Positions 43,389-52,327 of a stretch of DNA of 64,000 nucleotides are shown here, piece by piece. A program made the position numbers and the translations under genes. Below the pieces are notes generated by a model. It saw only the letters and a program-made list of their open reading frames with translations, was not told the DNA's origin and did no database searches. Source of the stretch: CF-162 sp963667205. GTDB lineage: Bacteria > Chloroflexota > Dehalococcoidia > SM23-28-2 > RBG-16-64-32. The stretch lies in NCBI GenBank assembly GCA_963667205.1, contig OY762959.1:2294001-2358000 (forward strand), in the 5' to 3' direction. Position 1 is the stretch's first letter. Each line of letters starts with the position of its first letter.

Positions 43389-44243
43389 CTAGCGCACGGG
43401 GCGCCGGTTGGCCACGAGGACTGCGCCGGCCGCGGCGAGGAGCAGTGCTCCGCCGATCGCCAGGTAGAGCGTCCAGGCGATGCCGTCGCTGCCGTTCAGC
43501 GGCGGGCCGCCACTGCTTGGCAGGCCGGAGCTCCCGGCCGTCACGGTGATCCGCGCGACGGGATCTGTCCAGCCGTGGTCGCCGGTGGTCAGGTCCGTAC
43601 CGCCGACGATGCCGGCGTGGGCGCTGATAACGCCGCCTTCGGCGAGCGTCGGGTCGCTGGCGCCGGTGCCGTCGTCGTCAGACGTGACGCCGATGAGCCC
43701 CTGGCAGGGCGGGACGATGTCGGCGAAGTCTTCCGTGTTTGTCTCAGTGCCGGCGTCGTAGGCGTTGGCTTCGATCGTCTCAGAGCCGCTTGCCGGAAGC
43801 GACACCGAGTCGAGGCCTGTGAAGCCGTCGTTCGTGCAGATCAGCATCATCGCCGCCGAGATGTAACTGCCGGCAGGCGCTTGCACGCTGAGGGTGGCGG
43901 TCTCGCCCGGCAGAACGGGCGCTGTGCCGGAGACCGAGCCGTAGACAGCGCTGGAGCCGCCGACGAGTGCCAGAAGCGGGTCGTTGTTGCCGTTCTCGGC
44001 GATCGCCTGGATCTCCGCCGAGGCGGCTGAGCCTGACTCGAAGACGTCGAGCCCGTTCGAGTGCGTGACCACTACGGGCGGCGTGAACGGCTGGCCGCTC
44101 GTCAGGTTCTGGACCGTCACCGTGTAGGTTACGTTCGCCTGGCCGGCGGCGGGCGTTGCGATGAGCGCCAGCGCCAGGGCCGCGGCCATCGCGATCACGA
44201 GGGCGGGCGCCAGGGCCCACCTTCTTACACTGTTTGCTTGCAT
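43389..44243 (-). CDS. Spondin-domain surface protein with LPSSGG-helix-RR anchor
   Basis: A 284-residue exported protein with signal peptide (~8-35), then a bacterial spondin-N-like domain: YTVTVQNLTSGQPFTPPVVV, THSNGLDVFESGSAAS, NDPLLALVGG and the acidic NTEDFADIVPPC stretch. The C-terminus is LPSSGGPPLNGSDG, a hydrophobic helix and NRRPVR, similar to a sortase-type signal. AAGGAGG precedes the ATG. The domain is often linked to SigK-type sigma/anti-sigma pairs, as here. Confidence 0.85.
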   Translation of the reverse strand: MQANSVRRWALAPALVIAMAAALALALIATPAAGQANVTYTVTVQNLTSGQPFTPPVVVTHSNGLDVFESGSAASAEIQAIAENGNNDPLLALVGGSSAVYGSVSGTAPVLPGETATLSVQAPAGSYISAAMMLICTNDGFTGLDSVSLPASGSETIEANAYDAGTETNTEDFADIVPPCQGLIGVTSDDDGTGASDPTLAEGGVISAHAGIVGGTDLTTGDHGWTDPVARITVTAGSSGLPSSGGPPLNGSDGIAWTLYLAIGGALLLAAAGAVLVANRRPVR

Positions 44244-44363
44244 GAGTGCCTCCTTGGGACTGAATGTCTTGTGGGCAGTACAACCGCATGCAACCTTAGC
44301 GGGAATTCCTTACGAGGCTCTTACACGGATGACAGACTGAGTGCGATCCCGGAGAAGGGGCGT

Positions 44364-45641
44364 CTAAGAGTGGAGGGGGAAGCGGAGGGTGAAAATGGCG
44401 CCCTGGCCGGGTGCCGAGTCGACGTCGACGAGGCCGCCGTGGGCCTCGACGATCGCGCGGACGATGGCGAGGCCGAGGCCAGCGCCGCCGCTGGCACCGG
44501 GGCCCCGCTGGCGGGACTTGTCGGCGCGATAGAAGCGGGTCCAGACGTGCGGTAGATCGTCTTCGGCGATGCCCTCCCCGTTGTCTCTGACGTGCAGGCG
44601 CAGCCAGCCGTCGGCGGCGACGGTGCGGACTTCGATCTGCCCGCCCGCCGGCGTGTGCTCCAGCGCGTTGCGGATGAGGTTGGCGATCACACGCTCGACG
44701 CGCGCGCCGTCGACGAAGACGTCCGGCTGGTCGCCCTCAGCTTCGAGGCTCACGCTGATGTCGTTGAGCCTGGCCTGTGCCTCCATCGCCTCGATCACCT
44801 CGGCGGCGATCTCGTAGAGGGGAACGAGGCGGCGCTCCAATCGCGGCGAGCCGGCGTCCATCTGCGCCAGCTCGAAGAGGTCATCGACCATGTGACTGAG
44901 GCGGTCGATCTCGCGGCGCATCGTGTCGTAGTAGCGCTCGACCTCCGCCGGGTCTTTGACGACGTCGTCGGCCAGCGCTTCGACCATCGCGCGCACGCTC
45001 GCCAGCGGCGTTCGCAGGTCGTGTGAGATGGCCGCAGTCAGCTCCTTTCGCTCGCTGTCCAGCGCCGCCCGCTCGCCTTCGGCCGCCTGCAGCCGTCTTG
45101 CAAGCAGATTGACGTCGTTGGCGAGCTGGGCCACCTCGTCGTTGCCGGGCAGCGCGATCCTGGAGTCGAGTTCGCCAGCGGCCAGCCTGCGAATACCGGC
45201 CGTGGCCGCTGCCATGCGGCCGACGATCGTTGAGGCCACCCACATGCTGAAGAACAACGTTACGAAGGCGCTGAAGACGAGAAGCGCGACCAGCAGCTTG
45301 AGGTCGTGAGCGGTCGAGACGAACATCAGTTGCGCGACGATGAAGACGTTGAGCAACGCCACGCCGCCGCCGGTGACCGCACCCAGGAACGCCTTCGCCT
45401 GGATTGAGAGGCCGAGAGCGCGATCGGCGAAGCGCAGCGCCAGCCAGCCGACGCCAAGCGTGGCCGCTCCGGACAGCGCCAGGTAGGCGCCGAGTTCGCG
45501 GAGCTCGCCCGCGGGCGGCGTCATCAGCAGCTCGGCGATGAGGAGGCCGACGCCGACCGCCAGCGTGAGCGCCAGGGCCGGTCCCAGCCAGGCCTGTGGC
45601 GAAAGGCGCACCGGGGGGGCCGGGCTGCGGTTATGGCTCAA
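44364..45641 (-). CDS. Sensor histidine kinase
   Basis: A 425-residue kinase: membrane helices in the first ~155 residues, a HAMP-like segment (RRLAAGELDSRIALPGNDEV), HisKA with phospho-acceptor AISHDLRTPLASVRAMVE, and a HATPase domain with VIANLIRNALEHTP, DNGEGI and GGAGLGLAIVRAIVEAHGG. The short periplasmic loops give no clue to the signal. TTG start; it overlaps the response regulator gene by 11 bp. Confidence 0.95.
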   Translation of the reverse strand: MSHNRSPAPPVRLSPQAWLGPALALTLAVGVGLLIAELLMTPPAGELRELGAYLALSGAATLGVGWLALRFADRALGLSIQAKAFLGAVTGGGVALLNVFIVAQLMFVSTAHDLKLLVALLVFSAFVTLFFSMWVASTIVGRMAAATAGIRRLAAGELDSRIALPGNDEVAQLANDVNLLARRLQAAEGERAALDSERKELTAAISHDLRTPLASVRAMVEALADDVVKDPAEVERYYDTMRREIDRLSHMVDDLFELAQMDAGSPRLERRLVPLYEIAAEVIEAMEAQARLNDISVSLEAEGDQPDVFVDGARVERVIANLIRNALEHTPAGGQIEVRTVAADGWLRLHVRDNGEGIAEDDLPHVWTRFYRADKSRQRGPGASGGAGLGLAIVRAIVEAHGGLVDVDSAPGQGAIFTLRFPLHS

Positions 45642-46317
45642 ACTTGTAACCCACTCCCCAGACGGTCTTCAGGTGCTGCGGCCGCGAAGGGTCGGTCTCC
45701 ACCTTGGAGCGGAGGCGGCGGATGCTGACCGTCACGGTGCTGGCGTCGCCGGGGAACTCGAGGTCCCAGACCGCGTCCAGCAGCTGCTCACGACTGAACA
45801 CCTGCTCCGGGTAGCTGGCGAGGTAGAACAGCAGGTCGAACTCGCGGGCCGTCAGCTCGATCGGGCCGCGGTGGTCTTCGACCTTGCGTGTTCGGCCGTT
45901 GACACGCAGGTCGCCGAATCGAAGGTGATCACCCTCTGCCTCGACGGTGTTCCGGGAGCGGCGGAGAACGGCCTTCACGCGCGCCGCCAGCTCACGAGGC
46001 GAGAACGGCTTCGTGACGTAGTCGTCGGCGCCGATGCCCAGGCCGACGATCTTGTCCGTCTCCTCGCCGCGGGCGGTGAGCATGATGATCGAGGCTTGAG
46101 AGCGCGCCCGCACGCGCCGGCAGATTTCCGTGCCGTCCAGACCCGGCAGCATGAGGTCCAGCACGACGAGGTCTGGCTGGAAGCGTTCGAATGCGTCCAT
46201 CGCCTTGTCGCCGTCGTGGACGACGGACACGGTGTAGCCGTCGCGGCGCAAGTAGCGCTCCACGACTTCAGCCACCATCGGCTCGTCTTCGACGACCAGG
46301 ACTCGTTCTTCAGCCAT
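45631..46317 (-). CDS. OmpR/PhoB-family response regulator
   Basis: A 228-residue regulator with receiver domain (VLVVEDEPMVAEVVERYL, phospho-acceptor Asp in DLVVLDLMLPGLDG, Thr in MLTARGE, Lys in YVTKPFSPREL) and a C-terminal winged helix (LTAREFDLLFYLASYPEQVF, VTVSIRRLRSKVE). It partners with the kinase downstream. I start at ATG 46317, where the receiver begins; the longer open frame upstream has no family support. Confidence 0.96.
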   Translation of the reverse strand: MAEERVLVVEDEPMVAEVVERYLRRDGYTVSVVHDGDKAMDAFERFQPDLVVLDLMLPGLDGTEICRRVRARSQASIIMLTARGEETDKIVGLGIGADDYVTKPFSPRELAARVKAVLRRSRNTVEAEGDHLRFGDLRVNGRTRKVEDHRGPIELTAREFDLLFYLASYPEQVFSREQLLDAVWDLEFPGDASTVTVSIRRLRSKVETDPSRPQHLKTVWGVGYKFEP

Positions 46318-46438
46318 ATGCGCCGCTTGCCTTCGTATACCTATCTTACGTCCGGAAGCCACGGAAGCCACTCCGGTGCCCGCATCAATCGTAACGGGCA
46401 ATTCTTGCGGTTGTCTTACAGAGTGCTCGGCCGTAGCG

Positions 46439-48688
46439 CTAGATAGGCGTACCGATCTCCGGGCAGCCATCTGCCTGGCTGACAGGGAGCGCAGCGTCGT
46501 GGCGGAGGATCTTGAGCGAGTCGACGGGGTTCACGCTCTCGCTGCAGTCCGCATCGCCGGACTTGAACGCCAGTGCGAAGCCGGGGATGTCGCCGCCGAT
46601 GAGCGGACAGCTGTCCGCGTACGACACGGACAGCCCGGCGTCGAACCTCAGGAGCTTGAGCGAGTCCACGGGGTTCACGGCGTTGCTGCAGTCGACGTCC
46701 GCCCACAGACGCAACCAGTTGGAGGGCGTAATCTCAACCGTTTCACTGACGGTCTCGTTGTCGAGCGTGGCCGAGATGCCGGCGCCACCGGCGCCCTCGT
46801 CGGGGGTCAGAGTCGCCTTCGCCAGGCCGTCGCTTGTCAGCTTGGCGATCTGCTTGCTGCCGACGTTCCCCAGGTCCGTCGCGAACATGATCAGAATGCC
46901 GTTCTGGACGTAGCCTTCGCCTGAGGTGTCCTCGCCGTCGGAGTTGCCGGTGAGGTCGGCCGTGAGCGTCGAAGTCGAGAACACGGAGATCGTTGCCGGG
47001 TCAACCGTCAGGTCGAGGAGGAGCCACGGGTCGTCGTCGACGTCGCCGGTCGTGCTGTCGCAGCCCGCCGTGTTCGGGCCGGTGTTGCAGCCCCACCAGT
47101 TGTTCTCGGCGCCCAGCGTCCCGGCGCCGGTCTGCTCCGCTCCAACGGTGTTGCCGACGATGCGGTTGAAGTGCACCGCGGCGGGTCCGTCGACCCCGAT
47201 GCCGATCGCGTTGTTCATCAAAGTGTTGGATTCGACGCTCGCATTGGTGATGCCGCCGGTGCCCTCCAGGCGTATGCCTTGTGTGTTGTCCGTGGCTATA
47301 TTGTTCTTCACGGTGGCGTCCGCCGTCTGGCCGGCAGTGTCCAGGTGGATGCCGCCGGCGTTGTCGCTTACCGTACTGCCGGTCACGCTAGTGCCGGTGT
47401 TGTCGCCGGCGGTCGCGATCAGGATGCCGGCGCCGCCGTTGCCGGCAGCAGTAACGCTCTCGAAAGTGACGTCGGTGACGTCGCTGACGCTCCGTACGCG
47501 TGCCCCCTGATCGCCGTTGTCCGAAAGCGAGCAGCCGGTGACTGTGAGGTCGGTGATCGCGCCGATCGAATCCAGGTTGATGCCGAGCGTTGTGTTCCCG
47601 TTGGAAACGCAGTTGCTGATGGTCGCCCCGCTAAGCACACCTGAAACATAGAAAGCGATTCCCTCGCCGGTGATGTTGTTGTTCGTCGTGGTGTCGCTGA
47701 TGTCGATGTCGGTGAGGTCGAAGCCCTTGATCTCGATGCCTCTCCTTTCGTTGGACGACGAAGTGACGGAGGAAAGAGACACGCCCGTCACGGTGCCAGT
47801 GGTGGAGATCTGAACGCCCCTGTCGTTGCCCTGGGCCGTCACTCCGTCGAGCGAGACGTTGGTTATGTCGGTGGCGTTGTCGGTATCGATCCAGACGCCG
47901 CTGTTGCCGTTGCCGGTCACGGTCGAGTCGTTGATTGTGGCGTTGCTCACACCGTTGCCATCGAGCCAGATCCCCTGCCTCTCGTTATCGTTCGCTGTGC
48001 AGGCGCTTACGGAGGTGAAGGTCAGCTGCAGGAGTGCATCCACGCGAACCCCGGCACGGGCGTTGTTGCTGGAGTTGCAGTCGGCAAGCGTTGTGTTCGA
48101 GATGTTGGCGCCGTCGATCTGGATTCCTTCGTCGCCGTTGCCCAGCACGTTGACGTTCCGCAGTTCCGTTCCCGACAGGTCTTCGTCGCACTCGATGATC
48201 GGGCCTCCGCAGACGCGAATGCCATAGCCCGGGAAGTTCTGGACGGTGAGCGAGCGGACGACGACGCCCGTCAGGTCTATGCCGCCCGCAGCCGAGTGGA
48301 AGACGAGCCCGGCCTCGGTCCCGACGAGATCGCCGCCGTCGATGATCACGCCGGCGCCCGTACCGTCGATGATCACGCCTTCGGGGTCGTTGCTGGCGGA
48401 AAGCTCCGGCGCCGACATCAGGATCGTTGCCGGCGTGCCGGGTGGAAAGACGAGTGGATCGAAGGAAATGGCGTCTTGGCCGGCGTTGGCGTTCGCGTCG
48501 ATCAATGCCTCATGGAGCGTGCACTCCGCAGCGTTGCAGCCGCCCGCGCCGGGATGGAGGACGGAGTTGACCACGAGACCCGGACCGGCGGAAGTGGGAT
48601 CGACGGTGCCAGCGGCCGCCGTAACCGCCAGCGCCACGACGGTTGCCGCAATGAGAAGTCGCCCAGTGCGAACTGCGAGTGCGACCAT
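46439..48688 (-). CDS. Secreted parallel beta-helix protein with dockerin-like tail
   Basis: A 749-residue exported protein. After the signal peptide comes a CSLREA-like start (NVSVLHPGAGG-type: CNAAECTLHEALIDANANAG), then about 13 beta-helix coils rich in Asn, Ser and Thr (for example NDNERQGIWLDGNGVSNATI), and a bacterial Ig-like segment. The end carries two dockerin-like repeats, DVDCSNAVNPVDSLKLLRFD and DADCSESVNPVDSLKILRHD. It may bind or cleave polysaccharide or act as an adhesin; no catalytic residues were identified. It is divergent from the LivJ-dockerin gene with the same repeats. Confidence 0.85.
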   Translation of the reverse strand: MVALAVRTGRLLIAATVVALAVTAAAGTVDPTSAGPGLVVNSVLHPGAGGCNAAECTLHEALIDANANAGQDAISFDPLVFPPGTPATILMSAPELSASNDPEGVIIDGTGAGVIIDGGDLVGTEAGLVFHSAAGGIDLTGVVVRSLTVQNFPGYGIRVCGGPIIECDEDLSGTELRNVNVLGNGDEGIQIDGANISNTTLADCNSSNNARAGVRVDALLQLTFTSVSACTANDNERQGIWLDGNGVSNATINDSTVTGNGNSGVWIDTDNATDITNVSLDGVTAQGNDRGVQISTTGTVTGVSLSSVTSSSNERRGIEIKGFDLTDIDISDTTTNNNITGEGIAFYVSGVLSGATISNCVSNGNTTLGINLDSIGAITDLTVTGCSLSDNGDQGARVRSVSDVTDVTFESVTAAGNGGAGILIATAGDNTGTSVTGSTVSDNAGGIHLDTAGQTADATVKNNIATDNTQGIRLEGTGGITNASVESNTLMNNAIGIGVDGPAAVHFNRIVGNTVGAEQTGAGTLGAENNWWGCNTGPNTAGCDSTTGDVDDDPWLLLDLTVDPATISVFSTSTLTADLTGNSDGEDTSGEGYVQNGILIMFATDLGNVGSKQIAKLTSDGLAKATLTPDEGAGGAGISATLDNETVSETVEITPSNWLRLWADVDCSNAVNPVDSLKLLRFDAGLSVSYADSCPLIGGDIPGFALAFKSGDADCSESVNPVDSLKILRHDAALPVSQADGCPEIGTPI

Positions 48689-48854
48689 GCCGAGATTCCC
48701 TTTCGTACGCAGAAGTGCGGTCAGTGTAGGAGTCGACGGCTCTGGTGGTCAAACCACCGGCTCCCGAAGTCTCCGCCGCGCTGGGGAAGACGCATCTTGA
48801 CTCAGGACGGCCCTCGGTCACAGTACGCCCTGTAAACTAGGCGAGGAGGAACCA

Positions 48855-50036
48855 ATGGTTCGATCGATCGTGTTCACCATCATGTTGGTATCGATTTTTG
48901 CGCTTGGCTTCGGTGCTGAGTCCGCGCCGGGGCGCGTCGCTGCGACTGACGGCGTGATCGTCGTGATACCGAACGGCGACCCGATCTTGATCGGCGTCGC
49001 CAGGGACGCGGAAGGTCCCGCCATTGAGATCGGCGAGGGACAGCTCAACGCGACACGGATGGCGATCGATGACTACGGGCCGATCCAGGGCTTCACAGTG
49101 ATGGCCAAAGACTGGAACGCTGGCTGCAACGAGGTCTCGGCTGTGGAGGCCGCCAACGAAGTCGTCGCAGACCCGGCGCACCTCGGCGTCATCGGCCACA
49201 CTTGCTCAGGCAGCATGGCAGCCGGCCTCCCTATCTACGAGGCCGCCACCATCGTGGCGATCTCCGGCACCGCGACGAGTGTCGGGTTGCCCGGCGAGGG
49301 CCCGACCGTCTTCAACCGCACGATCGTCGACGATCTCAACGGTCCGGACGCCTTCTCCGAGAAGGTGCGCGGACAGCCCCAGTGGGACGACTGGGCTCAG
49401 GCGTACGATGACTTCAACTCTGCAAACCCCGGCGGTGGTAGCGCTGGGACTCTGGGTGCCAACGGTGCACCGCCGCAGTTCGCCGAGTTCGCCTACGACG
49501 CCGCAATGCTGCTGCTGACCCGCATCGACGAAGTAGCGACCGTGAGCGTCGAGGGTGACCTCGTGGTCAACCGCAGCGTCCTGGCGGCGGCTGTCCGCAA
49601 CACGACGGACTTCCGCGGCGTGACCTGCGATATCACGATCGAGGCGAACGGCGATCGCGCTCCTGAGCTGGCGGACCTGACGCCCTGCGATCCCGTCGGG
49701 CAACCGGTCATCTGGGGCGACAACAACTGCTCCGGTTCCGCCGACCCGATCGACTCGCTGCTCACGCTCCGATTCGACGCCGGACTGCCGACGAACACGG
49801 GCGATTGCCCGGCGTTCGGCGCGAGCGTCCACGTCGAGGTCACAGTGGGCCGTGTGCCGGCGGCCGGCCCGCAGGGGGGAGACACGAACCTGATGTGGGG
49901 CGATATCGACTGCACTTTGGCGATCAATCCGATCGACTCGCTCAAGCTCCTGCGTTTCGACGCCGGCTTGCCGGTCTCTCAGGAAGCAGGCTGCTCACTG
50001 CTCGGCGCGAACGTAGCGGTCGTCCCGCTTCCGTAG
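48855..50036 (+). CDS. Periplasmic-binding-like (LivJ-type) protein fused to dockerin-like repeats
   Basis: A 393-residue exported protein. The first ~150 residues match a branched-chain amino-acid binding protein lobe: NGDPILIGVARDAEGPAIEI, GFTVMAKDWNAGCNEVSAV and GVIGHTCSGSMAAGLPIYEA. After FNRTIVDDLNGPDAF the text jumps to the far part of the second lobe (AEFAYDAAMLLLTRIDEV), so roughly 100-150 residues of a normal fold seem to be missing. The rest is two dockerin-like repeats (DNNCSGSADPIDSLLTLRFD, DIDCTLAINPIDSLKLLRFD). Strong AGGAGGA site. Confidence 0.78.
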   Translation: MVRSIVFTIMLVSIFALGFGAESAPGRVAATDGVIVVIPNGDPILIGVARDAEGPAIEIGEGQLNATRMAIDDYGPIQGFTVMAKDWNAGCNEVSAVEAANEVVADPAHLGVIGHTCSGSMAAGLPIYEAATIVAISGTATSVGLPGEGPTVFNRTIVDDLNGPDAFSEKVRGQPQWDDWAQAYDDFNSANPGGGSAGTLGANGAPPQFAEFAYDAAMLLLTRIDEVATVSVEGDLVVNRSVLAAAVRNTTDFRGVTCDITIEANGDRAPELADLTPCDPVGQPVIWGDNNCSGSADPIDSLLTLRFDAGLPTNTGDCPAFGASVHVEVTVGRVPAAGPQGGDTNLMWGDIDCTLAINPIDSLKLLRFDAGLPVSQEAGCSLLGANVAVVPLP

Positions 50037-50044
50037 CGGCCGAT

Positions 50045-50863
50045 TCAAGCGGCGCTGACGGCGTCGCGGTAGAGCTGTGAGAGCCGAGCAGTCAGCGGCC
50101 CGACTTCGCCGCCGCCGATTGGGGCGCCTTCAAGGCGAGCTAGCGGCATGACGCCCATCACGCTGTTCGTGAGGAACGCCTCGTCGGCCCCGCTCAGGTC
50201 GTCCAGCGTCAGCTCCGTCTCGGCGGCGTCGATTCCGGACTCGCGGGCGATCTCGATGACGGCGGCGCGGGTGACGCCGGGCAGGGCGCCGGAGTCGACC
50301 GTCGGCGTGAGCAGGCGGCCGTCACTCACGACGAAGACGTTGGCGACAGTGGCCTCGGCGACAGAGCCCCTCGTGTTGAGCATGATCGCCTCGTCAAAGC
50401 CAGCCCGGCGGGCGCGCTCGCGGGCGAGGACGCCGTCGAGGAGGCCAGCGGCGCACTTGATGCGGCTGACCGGCGACGTCTCGTTGCGGCGCAGGTCCGC
50501 GATGGTGGCGTGCAGGCCGCGCTCGTAGAGTTCGGGCGGGTAGTCGTCGAGCGGGTCGGCCGTCAGGATCACTGTTGGGCCGGCGCTGACCGTAAGGCGG
50601 AGGCGCGCCTCGGTCGCCTCGTTACGCGCGAGGACTGCGGCGACGGCCGCCTGCAGTTCGGGCAGGGTGAGCGTGATCGTGAGGCCGAGGACGGGTGCGC
50701 CGGCGCACAGCCGCTCGAAGTGCTGGGCGAGGCGAAACACGCGGCCATCGTGCGAGCGGAGCGTCTCGACGAGTGCGCGTCCATGTACAGCCGCCGGGTC
50801 GAGCGCGGAGATCGTGGCGTCGTCGCGCCGGACGAGGCTACCGTTCTGGTACAGCCACTCGAT
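50045..50863 (-). CDS. pabC: Aminodeoxychorismate lyase-type class IV aminotransferase, apparently without a normal start codon
   Basis: The fold-type IV PLP enzyme spans from EWLYQNGSLVRRDDATISAL to the C-terminus, with RIKCAAGLLDGVLARERAR (PLP lysine), NTRGSVAEATVANVFVV and ALPGVTRAAVIEIA. With the whole domain its N-terminus lies inside the end of pabB. The only codon near the expected start is ATC at 50863-50861, 9 nt after an AGGAG; no ATG, GTG or TTG occurs in frame for a long way upstream. The annotated-looking GTG at 50740 would delete 41 conserved residues. AUC initiation, or a frameshifted pabB-pabC fusion, are the options. Confidence 0.8.
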   Translation of the reverse strand: MEWLYQNGSLVRRDDATISALDPAAVHGRALVETLRSHDGRVFRLAQHFERLCAGAPVLGLTITLTLPELQAAVAAVLARNEATEARLRLTVSAGPTVILTADPLDDYPPELYERGLHATIADLRRNETSPVSRIKCAAGLLDGVLARERARRAGFDEAIMLNTRGSVAEATVANVFVVSDGRLLTPTVDSGALPGVTRAAVIEIARESGIDAAETELTLDDLSGADEAFLTNSVMGVMPLARLEGAPIGGGEVGPLTARLSQLYRDAVSAA

Positions 50864-52142
50864 TGGGGCGGTCTCCTGCCGGCTGCTCGGCTGCGAGCGC
50901 GCGGCCGATGGCGCTGGCCTTGTGCAGCGTCTCTTCGTACTCCAGCGCCGGGGACGAGTCGGCGACGATGCCGCCGCCGGCCTGGAAGTGCGCGACGCCG
51001 TCCGTCGCGACGGCGGTTCGAATGGCGATGTTGAGATCGAGCGAGCCGTCGAAGCCGAAGTGGCCGATGGCGCCGGTGTATACGCCGCGCGCTGTCGGCT
51101 CCAGCTCGTCGATGATCTCCATCGCGCGGATCTTGGGCGCGCCTGTGATCGATCCGCCCGGGAACGTCGCGAGCAGGAGGTCGACGGCGTCGCGGTCCTC
51201 GCGCAGACGGGCCGTAACCTCCGAAGTCAGGTGGAAGACGCCGGGGAACGTCTCCAGCGCAGCCAGCTCGCTCACCCGGACGGAGCCGGTCTCAGCGACG
51301 CGGCCGAGGTCGTTGCGCTCGAGGTCGACGATCATGACGTTTTCGGCGCGGTCCTTCTCGCTGGCGATGAGCTCGGCGGCCAGCTCGGCGTCTTCGGCGG
51401 CTGTGCGGCCGCGCGGGCGCGTGCCCTTGATCGGGCGCGTCTGGAGGCGGCGGCTGCGTGGGTCGAACCGCAGAAAGCGCTCCGGCGAGGCGCCGAGGAC
51501 GTCTGCTTCGGGCAGCCGCAGGAAGGCGGCGAAGGGCGCCGGGTTGTCGTGGCGCAGCCGCAGGTAGGCATCGAAGGAGTTGCCGGAGAGCGGGACGCTA
51601 AAGCGCTGCGAGAGGTTGACCTGGTAGATGTCGCCGGCCGTGATGTAGGCGAGCGCCCGCGCGACGGCGGCCTCGTAGCCGAGGCGCGTGAAGTTCGACG
51701 GCGGTGGAGCGGCTGCGTCATCGAGCGGGCTGTGCCGCGGCGCGGAGCCAGCGTCGATCGAGAGCGGGCGCGGATCGAAGCGTTCGATGCGCTCGTAGAA
51801 CGCCAGGTGGCACTCCGGCAGGCCGAGATCGTCGACGGTCGTGTCGGGAAGGCGCTCGATGTGACGCTTGAGGTCGTACGACAGGTAGCCGACGGCGCCA
51901 CCGGGCTTTCCGCGGTAGCGGCGGAGCAGATCGCGGAGCACTGCGAACGGGCTCTCGGTGAAGCGGTCCGTTGAGCCGCGGGTCCACAGCTCCACGGTTC
52001 CTCCGTACGAGCGCAGCACGAGAAACGGGTCGGCGCCGTGGAACGAGGCCTCATCCGGGTCGCGGCCCGTGAGGGCGGTGTCCAGCCAGAACCCGTAGGG
52101 CTCGGCGCAGGTGGTGCGGAGGTCGTGCAGGGTGCGTGTCAC
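50838..52142 (-). CDS. pabB: Aminodeoxychorismate synthase component I
   Basis: PabB adds ammonia to chorismate in p-aminobenzoate synthesis. The 434-residue protein has the chorismate-binding domain with GDIYQVNLSQRF, SPERFLR, the PabB-type PIKGTRPRG (anthranilate synthases have PIAGT), DLERNDLGRVA, GGSITGAPKIRAMEII and GAIGHFGFDGSLDLNIAIRT. Start GTG 52142 lies 6 nt after TACAAT with no ribosome site; an ATG 33 nt upstream is in frame but would lie before the -10 box. pabC overlaps its end. Confidence 0.94.
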   Translation of the reverse strand: MTRTLHDLRTTCAEPYGFWLDTALTGRDPDEASFHGADPFLVLRSYGGTVELWTRGSTDRFTESPFAVLRDLLRRYRGKPGGAVGYLSYDLKRHIERLPDTTVDDLGLPECHLAFYERIERFDPRPLSIDAGSAPRHSPLDDAAAPPPSNFTRLGYEAAVARALAYITAGDIYQVNLSQRFSVPLSGNSFDAYLRLRHDNPAPFAAFLRLPEADVLGASPERFLRFDPRSRRLQTRPIKGTRPRGRTAAEDAELAAELIASEKDRAENVMIVDLERNDLGRVAETGSVRVSELAALETFPGVFHLTSEVTARLREDRDAVDLLLATFPGGSITGAPKIRAMEIIDELEPTARGVYTGAIGHFGFDGSLDLNIAIRTAVATDGVAHFQAGGGIVADSSPALEYEETLHKASAIGRALAAEQPAGDRPNRVAVPER

Positions 52143-52148
52143 ACTCCG

Positions 52149-52154
52149 ATTGTA
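52149..52154 (-). promoter_or_regulatory. -10 box of a leaderless pabB promoter
   Basis: TACAAT, then 6 nt, then GTG 52142. Same layout as the folD, MOSC, GDPD and GT2 genes. Confidence 0.55.
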
Positions 52155-52327
52155 CGCGGTTGAGCCAGGGTTCATAATGATCCAGACAGATACGAATCAA
52201 GGAGGTAGGCCGTTGCTAACCAGCCCCGAGCCCGTTCTGACACCAGCTGCCTCGACAGCCACCGGCCACCGACGCCACTACTCTGGCTAATCGTCCAGCA
52301 CCTGCGCATCTATGGGAGCTACCTGCA

